The notes under the pieces were generated by a model that made no database searches, had not been told where the DNA came from, and saw only the letters and a list, made by a program, of their open reading frames with translations. From Cupriavidus necator N-1 (GTDB lineage: Bacteria; Pseudomonadota; Gammaproteobacteria; Burkholderiales; Burkholderiaceae): 64,000 nucleotides of DNA. The stretch covers positions 434,001 to 498,000 of the forward strand of contig NC_015727.1 of the NCBI RefSeq assembly GCF_000219215.1, given 5' to 3'. Each line of letters starts with the position of its first letter. Positions within the stretch are counted from its first letter, which is position 1. Positions 1 to 8,171 of the stretch are shown piece after piece. A program made the position numbers and the translations under genes.

Positions 1-696
1 CGTGATCAACGGCCAGAAGACGTTCATTACCAACGGGTTGCATGCGACGCTGGTGATCGTCGCCGCGAAGACAGGCCAGGACGAAGGCGCGAAGGGCATC
101 TCCCTGTTCGCGGTGGAAGCCGACAAGGTCGAGGGATTCGACCGTGGGCGCCTGCTGCACAAGCTGGGACAGGAAGGGCGCGACACCACCGAGCTGTTCT
201 TCCACGACATGCGGGTTCCGGCGGAAAACCTGCTGGGCGGCGTCGAAGGCCGGGGCTTTCAGCAACTGATGGAAAAGCTGCCGCAGGAGCGCATGGTGAT
301 TGCGTGGCAGAGTATGGCCTCCATAGAGCGAGCGCTTGAGGCAACCATCGATTACGCCAAGGAGCGCCAGGCGTTCGGCAAGCGCGTCATCGACTTCCAG
401 AACACGCAGTTCAAGCTGGCGGAATGCAAGACCCAGGCGAAATCGCCAAAGTCTTCCTGCACTACTGCACGGAACGCCTGCTACAGCGCTCCCTGGACAA
501 CGCCACCGCGTCAATGGCGAAATACTGGCTCAGCGAGATCTGCTGCCAGATCGTCGACGAATGCCTGCAGCTGCATAGCGGCTACGGATATATGCTCGAA
601 TATCCGATCGCACAGATGTTCAAGGATACGCGCGTCAACCGGATCTACGGCGGCACGAACGAAATCATGAAGCTGTTGATCGCGCGCAGCCTGTAA
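1..696 (+). pseudogene. acyl-CoA dehydrogenase, 3' part, frameshifted
   Basis: This is the C-terminal two thirds of an acyl-CoA dehydrogenase (flavin-dependent alpha,beta-desaturation of an acyl-CoA); the 5' end lies outside the window. The frame open from base 2 carries the middle beta-domain (INGQKTFITNG, then FFHDMRVPAENLLGG) and the start of the C-terminal helical domain (YAKERQAFGKRVIDFQNTQF) up to AECKTQA near 440. The remaining homology (IAKVFLHYCTERLL ... HSGYGYMLEYPIAQMFKDTRVNRIYGGTNEIMKLLIARSL) is in the next frame and stops at 696. Restoring one base near 437-443 joins the two halves as AECKTQAEIAKVF. Only a single base is lost, so a recent mutation or a sequencing error are both possible. 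Two further acyl-CoA dehydrogenases follow on the same strand. Confidence 0.85.
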
Positions 697-867
697 CGCC
701 GTTGGAGCCACTGCGCCGAAGCCTTCCAGGCCAGAACAATGCACCATCATCAAAATTCGGTTGCGGGCGTGGGCACGACACCGCGTTGGATTTTTGTCAT
801 TCTCTGAGGCCAGGGGGCACGCGGCGAAATGCCGCGAAGCTCAACATCAATCCTTGGAAGATCAATC

Positions 868-2052
868 ATGACTGACGATCGGAAGAAGCTCGCCGAGCTT
901 CGCGCGGAAGTGCGGTCCTGGCTTGCGCAGAATGTACCGGCCGACTGGCGGTCGGAGATGACCGGCACCCGGACCGAAGACTTCGTTTCGTTCCAGAGAA
1001 AGTGGATGAAGACGCTGGTGGACGCAGGTTATGCCACCGCCCATTGGCCGGAAGGCTGGCATGGAGGCGGTCGGTCGCTCGACGAACAGCTGGTCATCGT
1101 TGAGGAAATGGTGCGCGCCGGCGCACCGCGTCTGATTCTGTATTTCATTTCCTTGTACCACACGGCAATGACGCTGGCGGAGTGGGGGACGGAAGAACAG
1201 AAAGCGCGCCACCTGCCGGCAATTCTGCATGGCGAGATCTGGTGCCAGGGATTCTCCGAGCCGAATGCTGGTTCCGACCTCGCATCTCTCAAGACCCGGG
1301 CGCATCGCGACGGCGATCATTACGTCGTCAACGGACAGAAGATCTGGTCCACGCTCGGGCAGCATGCGGACTATTGCCTTCTCCTGGTGCGCACCGACGC
1401 GACCGGGCCGAAGCAGGCTGGAATCACTTTCCTGCTGATGGATATGAAATCGCCGGGCGTTGAATGCCGGCCAATCCGGCAGATCACCGGCGATGAAGAA
1501 TTCGCCGAAATTTTCCTGACCGATGTGCGAATTCCGGTGGCGAACCGCATCGGCGAGGAAAACCAGGGCTGGCGGGTGGCGCAGACCACGTTGAGTTCGG
1601 AGCGCGGCGTGACGATCTTCGAGCTTGCGGAACGGCTATCGTGGTCGCGCTGGCGTTTGCTGGAAGCGATTTCGGATGGCAACGGCGCGGTGGTTGACGA
1701 CCAGTTGCGACGCGAGGCGGTCGACGTGTTCATCAAGATCGAGGCGTTGCGTGCGCTGGTCAGGGCGATGATGTCGGACATGATGGCGGGCAAGGATATC
1801 GGCGGCGCCGCGTCGATCGTCAAGCAGCTGTACGCACAGGTGCTGCGGGAGTTCACGGCACTCGGGCTGCGGGCGGACCCGGCCGCGCCATTGCTGGCGC
1901 CGTTTACGCTGGGTGGCGGGCACGAAACCGGCAACTGGTCCTTCGATTACATGAATTCATTCATGTGGACCATCGCGGGGGGCACCAATGAAATCCAGCG
2001 CAACATCATCGCTGAACGCGTGCTCGGGATGCCGAGGGAAAAGTCGGCGTGA
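868..2052 (+). CDS. acyl-CoA dehydrogenase (alpha-type subunit)
   Basis: A 394-residue FAD-dependent acyl-CoA dehydrogenase. The ATG at 868 was chosen because GGAAG stands 7 bases upstream; an in-frame start at 829 has no ribosome site. Visible landmarks are the N-terminal helical domain (HWPEGWHGGG), the beta-domain signature GFSEPNAGSDLASLKTRA, WSTLGQHADYCLLLVRTD, and the C-terminal AGGTNEIQRNIIAERVLG. The next gene encodes a shorter, more divergent dehydrogenase. Such pairs form alpha2beta2 heterotetramers in steroid and branched-chain degradation (FadE28/FadE29 type), so a heteromeric enzyme is inferred. The substrate cannot be read from the sequence. Confidence 0.9.
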   Translation: MTDDRKKLAELRAEVRSWLAQNVPADWRSEMTGTRTEDFVSFQRKWMKTLVDAGYATAHWPEGWHGGGRSLDEQLVIVEEMVRAGAPRLILYFISLYHTAMTLAEWGTEEQKARHLPAILHGEIWCQGFSEPNAGSDLASLKTRAHRDGDHYVVNGQKIWSTLGQHADYCLLLVRTDATGPKQAGITFLLMDMKSPGVECRPIRQITGDEEFAEIFLTDVRIPVANRIGEENQGWRVAQTTLSSERGVTIFELAERLSWSRWRLLEAISDGNGAVVDDQLRREAVDVFIKIEALRALVRAMMSDMMAGKDIGGAASIVKQLYAQVLREFTALGLRADPAAPLLAPFTLGGGHETGNWSFDYMNSFMWTIAGGTNEIQRNIIAERVLGMPREKSA

Positions 2053-2127
2053 TCCACATGAACCACACGATCGACTCACCGCTTGGCCGGCCTTCGGTTG
2101 CGGTCAACTACTGAATGGAGAACTGCT

Positions 2128-3234
2128 TTGGAAGTGCTGATAGACAACGACGAGTTACGTGATTCCGCCCGGCGTGTCCTCGAGCGGCATGTAGACCGTA
2201 AGACATTGCTGGGAGATCCGTGTGCCACGCCATCCTTCGACCGCCACCTGTGGCAGCTGATCGCGGAGCTTGGCTGGCTCGGACTCACGATTGCGGAGGG
2301 AAAAGGCGGGCTGGAGCAGCCTTTCGCGGCGCTATCGACCTTGTACTTCGAGCTGGGCCGCGCCTTGTCGCCGCAACCGTTCCTTGGCGCATCGGTCGGG
2401 CTGGAAATCATTGCGCATCCCGGCGCGACGGACTGCGCCGCAGGCCTGGTGCAGGCGGCGCTGCAGGGAGACGCGATCATCGTTGCAGCGGCGACCGGCG
2501 TGGGAAGCGTGACGTGTCGCCCCTACGGTGGCGTGCACATGGTCGAGGGAACGATGCGCAACGTCCTCGATGCGGTGCATGCCACCCATCTGCTGGTGCC
2601 GGTCGAGGGCAATCAGGCGGCCATCGCGCTGGTGGCACTGCCGCATCCCGGCGTCGACATTACCTACCGCCCGACATGGGATCCGACCCGCCAGGTGGCG
2701 GATGTCGCGTTCAGGGAACTTGAACTGTACGAGGATGACATCATCCTTCGGGGAGATGCTGCGGTGGATGCGCAGCGGAGGATGAATGCGCATTTCGACC
2801 TGGCACTGGCATGCGACGCGCTCGGTGGCGCCGATGCTGCGCTGGAAGGCACCCTCGTCTATATGCACCAGCGCCACCAGTTCAATCGCCCGATTGCCTC
2901 ATTCCAGGCGCTCAAGCACCGCTGCGCGGAGCACAAGGTTTCGATCGAGGCAGCGCGCGCGCTGATCCATTCGGTGTGCCGCAGCGCCTTCGAGGCAAAG
3001 AAGGAAGGGCAGGCGCAGGCAGCCGGCGCCCGCATCTATGCCGGGTCGGTTTACAGGAGCCTGACTGAAGATTGTGTGCAACTCCATGGTGGCATCGGTT
3101 TCACCTGGGAATATCCGTGCCACCTGTTCCTCAAGCGCGCAAGGTCGGGGGAAGTGTTGGGTGGAACGGCCGAACAGCGCAAGGACCGGGTAGCGCCCGC
3201 ATTGTTCACCCTCTGTCACCGCGAGCGCCGATAA
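2128..3234 (+). CDS. acyl-CoA dehydrogenase-like protein (beta-type subunit)
   Basis: A 368-residue acyl-CoA dehydrogenase homologue. The start is read as TTG at 2128 because GGAG lies 7 bases upstream; the frame is open back to 2083, but that alternative has no ribosome site. The C-terminal half carries RHQFNRPIASFQALKHRCAEHKV and LHGGIGFTWEYPCHLFLKRA, typical of the family, while the N-terminal half is divergent. It lies 75 bases after the alpha-type dehydrogenase and probably partners with it. It could instead be a homodimeric enzyme of its own. Only a flavoprotein desaturase role on a CoA ester is supported. Confidence 0.82.
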   Translation: MEVLIDNDELRDSARRVLERHVDRKTLLGDPCATPSFDRHLWQLIAELGWLGLTIAEGKGGLEQPFAALSTLYFELGRALSPQPFLGASVGLEIIAHPGATDCAAGLVQAALQGDAIIVAAATGVGSVTCRPYGGVHMVEGTMRNVLDAVHATHLLVPVEGNQAAIALVALPHPGVDITYRPTWDPTRQVADVAFRELELYEDDIILRGDAAVDAQRRMNAHFDLALACDALGGADAALEGTLVYMHQRHQFNRPIASFQALKHRCAEHKVSIEAARALIHSVCRSAFEAKKEGQAQAAGARIYAGSVYRSLTEDCVQLHGGIGFTWEYPCHLFLKRARSGEVLGGTAEQRKDRVAPALFTLCHRERR

Positions 3235-3330
3235 GCCTCGCGGGCTATCGATGGCGCCGCAAACGGCGCCCGGTGGGCGCAGTGGGAAGGCACTGAAAAT
3301 GCATCAGAAGATCGAGTGGAGGGAAAATCA

Positions 3331-4794
3331 ATGTCATTGAAGTCTGAGGCGGTAAAGCAGTCAGGGATCGGGCGCTGGGACCGCTCGGCCGATGTGGTGG
3401 TCGTCGGGCAGGGTATCGCTGGCGCATGCGCGGCCCTGGAGGCTAGGCGGGGTGGCGCCGAAGTGCTGATCATCGAGCGCGCGAGCGGCGGTGGCGGCGC
3501 AAGCGCGATATCGGCCGGCGTGTTCTACCTCGGCGGCGGTACTGACGTGCAAAAGGCTTGCGGCTACGAAGATAGCGCCGACAACATGGCGCGCTTCCTG
3601 ATGGCCAACACGGAGCATCCCAACGATGAACTGGTTCGCCTGTTTTGCAACCACAGCGTCGAACATTTCCATTGGCTGGAATCCCAGGGCGTGCCATTCG
3701 AGCGATCCGGCTACCCCGGCAAGGTGTTCTTTCCCCCCGGAACGGAGTGTCTTTACAGCACCGGCAACGAAAAGGTATGGCCTTATCGGGAAATCGCAGA
3801 ACCGGTGCCGCGCGGGCACAAGGCGGCTGGCGCAGGGGAAACCGGCGGCGCGGTTGCCATGCATGCGCTGCTGGCGAAGTGCGCTGAGGAAGGCATCCCC
3901 GCGCTCTATGACAGCCGGGTCACTGCCCTGGTGGTGAACGAGGCGGGCCACGTGACAGGGGTGAGAGTGCGCCAGACGACCGGGGATCTTCATATCGAGG
4001 CGCGCCGCGGCGTGATACTCGCCACCGGCGGGCTCAATATGAATGAGGCGATGGCGCGCGAGCATATCGCCCTGCTTAGCGACACGTCGATTCCGATCGG
4101 CATCCCATACAATGATGGCATCGGCATCGTGCTCGGTCAGTCGGTCGGTGCCGCCGTGGCGGCGATGGATGGCGTCATGGCGACTGCGCCGATTTATCCG
4201 CCTGAGCAACTCATCAAGGGCATCATTGTGAATCGGAACGGGGAGCGCTTCGTGGCGGAAGACGCCTACCACGGGCGGACCGCGCAATTTACCATGGAGC
4301 AGCCCGGCCAGACGGCCTATCTGATCGTCGATGCGGAGATATTCGCCTATCCGGAGATGACGACAGCCCGGCATGCCTTGATCGACGGCTGGGAAACGGT
4401 GCAGGAAATGGAGAAGGCGCTTGGCATGCCGACGGGTGCGCTGCAGAAAACCATGGCGGCTTACAACCGCGATGCGGCCGCCGGAGAAGACAACCAGTTC
4501 CACAAGCAAGGCGATTGGATCAAACCGCTGGATGTCGGGCCCTACGCGGCCTTCGACATCTCCTTCACGAAGTCAGCTTACGTCTACATGACGCTGGGGG
4601 GCCTGGAGACCGGCATCCATGGCGAAGCGCTGGACGCCGCCGGAAGGCCAATTCAAGGTCTGTACGTGGTCGGCGCGTGCGCCGCCCATATTCCGCGCAG
4701 CGGAAAAAGCTACGCCAGTGGCTTGAGCCTGGCGCCCGGTTCCTTCTTCGGGCGGCGGGCGGGAAGGCATGCCAGCGGGGCAGTTTCATTGTGA
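3331..4794 (+). CDS. FAD-dependent oxidoreductase (fumarate reductase/ketosteroid dehydrogenase superfamily)
   Basis: A 487-residue flavoprotein. The ATG at 3331 follows GGAGGG by 7 bases. The N-terminal Rossmann motif VVVGQGIAGACAALEA and the ERASGGGGASAISAGV segment bind FAD. The C-terminal YVYMTLGGLETGIHG and GLYVVGACAAHIPRSGKSYASGLSL segments close the flavin site. Relatives include 3-ketosteroid delta-1-dehydrogenases, fumarate reductase flavoproteins and tricarballylate-type dehydrogenases. Placement directly behind two acyl-CoA dehydrogenases suggests a dehydrogenation step on a cyclic or unsaturated intermediate. The exact reaction is not recognisable. It is the last plus-strand gene before a convergent operon. 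Confidence 0.75.
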   Translation: MSLKSEAVKQSGIGRWDRSADVVVVGQGIAGACAALEARRGGAEVLIIERASGGGGASAISAGVFYLGGGTDVQKACGYEDSADNMARFLMANTEHPNDELVRLFCNHSVEHFHWLESQGVPFERSGYPGKVFFPPGTECLYSTGNEKVWPYREIAEPVPRGHKAAGAGETGGAVAMHALLAKCAEEGIPALYDSRVTALVVNEAGHVTGVRVRQTTGDLHIEARRGVILATGGLNMNEAMAREHIALLSDTSIPIGIPYNDGIGIVLGQSVGAAVAAMDGVMATAPIYPPEQLIKGIIVNRNGERFVAEDAYHGRTAQFTMEQPGQTAYLIVDAEIFAYPEMTTARHALIDGWETVQEMEKALGMPTGALQKTMAAYNRDAAAGEDNQFHKQGDWIKPLDVGPYAAFDISFTKSAYVYMTLGGLETGIHGEALDAAGRPIQGLYVVGACAAHIPRSGKSYASGLSLAPGSFFGRRAGRHASGAVSL

Positions 4795-5072
4795 AGCATC
4801 ATCAAGGCGTTGCTTCCCGGGGCTGGAAGTCGGCACACGGGTGCAACGCCGCCGATGCCGCGATGTGGCCGATGCCAGCTGTCGTGTCGCGGTCAACCGG
4901 GCAAGGCTCCGGTACGGTCCCGTCATCGGTCCCGTCAGCCCAACGCTGAGCCGTTGTCAGTGATGCGCCGGGGGACGGCGATACCACGCCTGGCGCGCAA
5001 GCCGCGGCGCCGGGCATTTCTTCATGCGGCTGCGCGGGACGGTCCGGCGGAAACTCCCGGACCAGCGAGGCC

Positions 5073-6266
5073 CTAGTAGGTTTCTATATGAAGGCGGCCT
5101 TGTTCCTGCATTGCCTTGCGCAACTCGGTCCAGTTCTTCTGGCTGGATGTGCAAATCGTCTCGAACGCGGACATGACGCCGTCTTCCATGGCTCGGAGAC
5201 CGCAAATATAGATGTAGGTTTCCGTGTCATCCAGAAGGGAGGCCACCTCCTGGCCAGCATGCAAAAGCAGATCGTGGACATACGTCTTCGGATGTTCCGG
5301 AAGACGGGAATAGGCGAAGCGCACGTCCACCTCGGCAGCAGGCAGCAGGCCCAATTCATCATGGTAGGCCATCTCCTGGGGCGAGCGCCCTCCGTAGAGC
5401 AGGATCCAGGGGCCTGCCGCCGGCTGCGGATGCCGCTGGCGGTGCTGGATGAACGAGCGGAACGGCGCCACGCCGGTGCCTACGCAGATCATGAGCAGTT
5501 TCGCCCCCGGGTGCAGCGGCAGCAGGAACGCGTTGCCAAACGGGCCGACGCACTGCACGGGGTCGCCCGGCCGGGCGTCGCACAAGTAATTAGATGCAAT
5601 ACCCCGATAGATCCCGCTGTCGCGGGCTTCCACGACACGCTTCACCGTGAAGGCGACATCGTTGGATCCCGCCGTCTCACCGTGCCGGGTACTCGCAACC
5701 GAATAGTTGCGCAAGTGATGGGGCTGTCCGCTGGTGCCGCTGCCGGGCGGCACTACGGCAAGGGTCTGTCCCTCGAGCAAGCCATGCGGCTGCTCGCCGA
5801 AATCCAGGACGATGTGCCGGATATCGTTCTCCGCATCCTCGGCGGTCAGCCGGAGATTGCTCTTGATTTTCGCCACCACCGGCTTCGCGGGGGGGAACAG
5901 CATGGTCGTTGCCCTGGTTGCGGACCAGGGGGCGACGGATATCTGCGGGCCAGGGCCGGCCTCATGGACGATGTCCGGCGCCACTCCATCCGCCAGCGGG
6001 CCCTGCTCCGGAAGGGCTTCCCAATCCGACTGGTCGGCCAGCGAGTAGGGCGCTTCCCTGGGAACGAGACGGTAGTTGTCGATCGCCCCCGTGGGGCAAT
6101 CGGGCTTACATATCCCGCAATCGTTGCAGATCGTGGCATCCACAATGTAGTTGGCGCCGTCGAACTGGATGGCTGACTCGGGGCACGATTCGAGACAGGT
6201 ATTGCACCGGATGCATTGCGCCGGATCGATCAGGTGCTGTCTGTGGTATGAGGGTTCCTGGAGCAT
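5073..6266 (-). CDS. BoxA-like ferredoxin-fused NADPH reductase
   Basis: A 397-residue electron-transfer flavoprotein resembling BoxA, the reductase of benzoyl-CoA 2,3-epoxidase. The ATG at 6266 is used; an upstream in-frame TTG adds 16 unrelated residues. Two CxxCxxCxxxCP clusters (Cys18-28 and Cys47-57) bind two [4Fe-4S] centres. Then come an FAD-binding RNYSVAST motif, a nucleotide-binding MICVGTGVAPFRSF, LLYGGRSPQEM, and a C-terminal YIYICGLRAMEDGV. No BoxB oxygenase is nearby. Instead the gene lies downstream of a P450 and a small ferredoxin on the same strand. The inferred role is transfer of electrons from NADPH to that ferredoxin and P450. A role with an unlinked BoxB cannot be excluded. 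Confidence 0.8.
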   Translation of the reverse strand: MLQEPSYHRQHLIDPAQCIRCNTCLESCPESAIQFDGANYIVDATICNDCGICKPDCPTGAIDNYRLVPREAPYSLADQSDWEALPEQGPLADGVAPDIVHEAGPGPQISVAPWSATRATTMLFPPAKPVVAKIKSNLRLTAEDAENDIRHIVLDFGEQPHGLLEGQTLAVVPPGSGTSGQPHHLRNYSVASTRHGETAGSNDVAFTVKRVVEARDSGIYRGIASNYLCDARPGDPVQCVGPFGNAFLLPLHPGAKLLMICVGTGVAPFRSFIQHRQRHPQPAAGPWILLYGGRSPQEMAYHDELGLLPAAEVDVRFAYSRLPEHPKTYVHDLLLHAGQEVASLLDDTETYIYICGLRAMEDGVMSAFETICTSSQKNWTELRKAMQEQGRLHIETY

Positions 6267-6412
6267 TGAACTGAACGAAAGAATGAATAACGCGATGTCA
6301 GAAATCAGCAGCAACGCCCGGCAGGCTCAGTCTTTCTTCGAAATACCCCCGGCCTTTCCTGTGCGGCGGCCGGCAGGCACGCCGGCATGTGCCCCTGCCG
6401 GGCGAGCGTCTT

Positions 6413-7675
6413 TTATAGCTTGACCGCCGAGCCAACCTTTTTCCCGGGCGTAAAGCGCGCGGGGGCGGAGATCCAGCCATTGACGGAGGCGACGCACGGA
6501 TAGCGGCTGGCACGGTCGTGATCGACAGCGTAGTCGGGCATGCGCTTCGTCATTTCCCGGAACATCGCGGTGAACATCTCGCGAGCGAAGAATGAGCCCA
6601 GGCAGCGGTGATTGCCGCCGCCAAAGCCGATGTGCGGATTCGGCATGCGGTCGACCATGACCTCGTCGGGATTCCTGAACACCGACTCGTCACGGTTGGC
6701 GGAAGACAAGGCCAGCAGCAGTGGCTCTCCCGGCCGCATGTGCTGGCTGCCCACATCGACCGGGCATTTGACGAGGCGCGCTTGGCCGGAAACCGGTGAA
6801 AAGAATCGGACGAATTCCTCGATCGCGATCGGCAGCATGTCCGGATTGGAAACCAGCCGCTCCAGGATCGCGCGGTGCTTGTCGAGGTAGATCATGGTGT
6901 TGGCAAACAGCGCATTGGTGGTGCCAACGCCGCCTACCAGCAGCATCATGCCAATGTCGACCAACTCCTGTTTCGACAGCGAAGCGCCTTCCGCTTCGGC
7001 ATGGCACAAGGTGCTGAACAGGCCGTCCCCCGGATGCTGGTGGCATGCATCCGCCAGGTCGGCCAGCTTGCCGCGAATCCATTCGAGGTTGGCCAGAACC
7101 TCTGGAAATTCCGGCAGTTCCCTGGCATAAGCGAGCTTGTGGAACGGGTCGGCGAAACGCTCCCAATTGTCGGCATCAAACGGAATGCCCAGGATCCTGA
7201 GCGTCGTGAGCGCAGGCACGGGGTTGGAGAAATCCTTGACGATATCGAACGAGCCCTTCTCGATCACGCGATCCATCAGTGCCGTCGCGATTTCCTCCGC
7301 GATCGGACGGAATCGTTCCGCGGCCTTGGGTGCGAAAAACGGATTGAGGAGCAGGCGATAGCGCTTCCACAGGGGCGGATCGGTTTCCACCGGGATGAAG
7401 GCCGGTCCGGGAATGGAGGGAATGACATTGCCACCCTCATGATGACCGGTTGCCGGATCCCAGGATTTTTGCGAAGAGAAGGTTTGCCAGTCGCGCGCCA
7501 CGCGGGTGGCCGATTCATGATTGGCCACGGTCCAGTAGCCGCCATGGGCTTCCGACCAGAACACGGGGCACTCCTTGCGAGATGTCGCGAAATTCTCGCT
7601 CCATGCGTCGTGGCCGCTTCCCGCCGGATCGAAACTCAGCGTTGCCTTGGCCGGGCTATTGTCATGCAGATCCAT
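6413..7675 (-). CDS. cytochrome P450
   Basis: A 420-residue soluble bacterial P450 monooxygenase. The heme-thiolate motif FGGGNHRCLG places the cysteine ligand near residue 358. The ExxR pair is in EEFVRFF and the I-helix is LLVGGVGTTNAL. The I-helix has the two threonines but lacks the usual acidic residue before them (AGxD/ET), which may affect proton delivery. The ATG at 7675 is preferred because GAGG lies about 8 bases upstream; a GTG at 7684 is possible. The ferredoxin gene just upstream and the BoxA-like reductase just downstream on the same strand supply a likely three-component electron chain. Substrate unknown; a terpenoid, steroid or alkyl hydroxylation would fit the context. Confidence 0.93.
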   Translation of the reverse strand: MDLHDNSPAKATLSFDPAGSGHDAWSENFATSRKECPVFWSEAHGGYWTVANHESATRVARDWQTFSSQKSWDPATGHHEGGNVIPSIPGPAFIPVETDPPLWKRYRLLLNPFFAPKAAERFRPIAEEIATALMDRVIEKGSFDIVKDFSNPVPALTTLRILGIPFDADNWERFADPFHKLAYARELPEFPEVLANLEWIRGKLADLADACHQHPGDGLFSTLCHAEAEGASLSKQELVDIGMMLLVGGVGTTNALFANTMIYLDKHRAILERLVSNPDMLPIAIEEFVRFFSPVSGQARLVKCPVDVGSQHMRPGEPLLLALSSANRDESVFRNPDEVMVDRMPNPHIGFGGGNHRCLGSFFAREMFTAMFREMTKRMPDYAVDHDRASRYPCVASVNGWISAPARFTPGKKVGSAVKL

Positions 7676-7824
7676 CTGGATCACCTCTCCTCTCGTCCTG
7701 TTTAACTAAACTACGCATCGACGCGCAATGCGCCTGCGCCCGGCCGCATCGGTTCGCGCTTTGCAGGGATCCGGCATGCAGCGTGAAACTCAACGGTCTC
7801 TGTCGACGGTTTTGATCGAAGCTC

Positions 7825-8019
7825 TCACTCGAAGATCTCGATCGCCTGCTCGGGGCAACTGCCGATGGCGAATTCGACGCCGTCCTCCAGTTCCGGCGGC
7901 ACTTCCTCGGTCAGAATATAGGCATGCCCGTCCTGATCGTTTAGGTGGAAAATCTGCGGACAGGCAAGCCGGCACATGCCATGTCCCACGCACAGTTCGT
8001 TCTTGATTCGTACTTTCAT
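7825..8019 (-). CDS. small P450-type ferredoxin (CxxHxxC)
   Basis: A 64-residue ferredoxin with Cys10-x2-His13-x2-Cys16-x3-Cys20 and a distal Cys55-Pro. Histidine replaces the second cysteine of the classical CxxCxxC motif, the pattern of ferredoxins that serve bacterial P450s and carry a 3Fe-4S or His-ligated 4Fe-4S cluster. The ATG at 8019 is fixed by AAGGAG 9 bases upstream; the frame runs further 5' but without coding character. It lies between the PQQ alcohol dehydrogenase and the P450 on the minus strand. The inferred role is single-electron delivery to the P450. Confidence 0.9.
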   Translation of the reverse strand: MKVRIKNELCVGHGMCRLACPQIFHLNDQDGHAYILTEEVPPELEDGVEFAIGSCPEQAIEIFE

Positions 8020-8171
8020 GTTCCTGGTCTCCTTGACTATGCCGCGCGGAAGGGGCGCCTGGCCGCCTCCATCGCTTTGGCCTGATTTTATTTCCGGGGC
8101 GGGCGATGAACCGTCTTGGTACCGAAGCGGCATTTGATCAATGCCGCAACACAGGGGATCCGGGCGATGGC

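Noticed and set aside
4795..5072. Terminator between the convergent flavoprotein and reductase genes
   Set aside because: No stem with a T-run was found in the 278-base gap.
5088..6176. 362-residue plus-strand ORF opposite the BoxA-like reductase
   Set aside because: The minus strand carries two complete 4Fe-4S motifs and the reductase domain; the plus-strand product has none.
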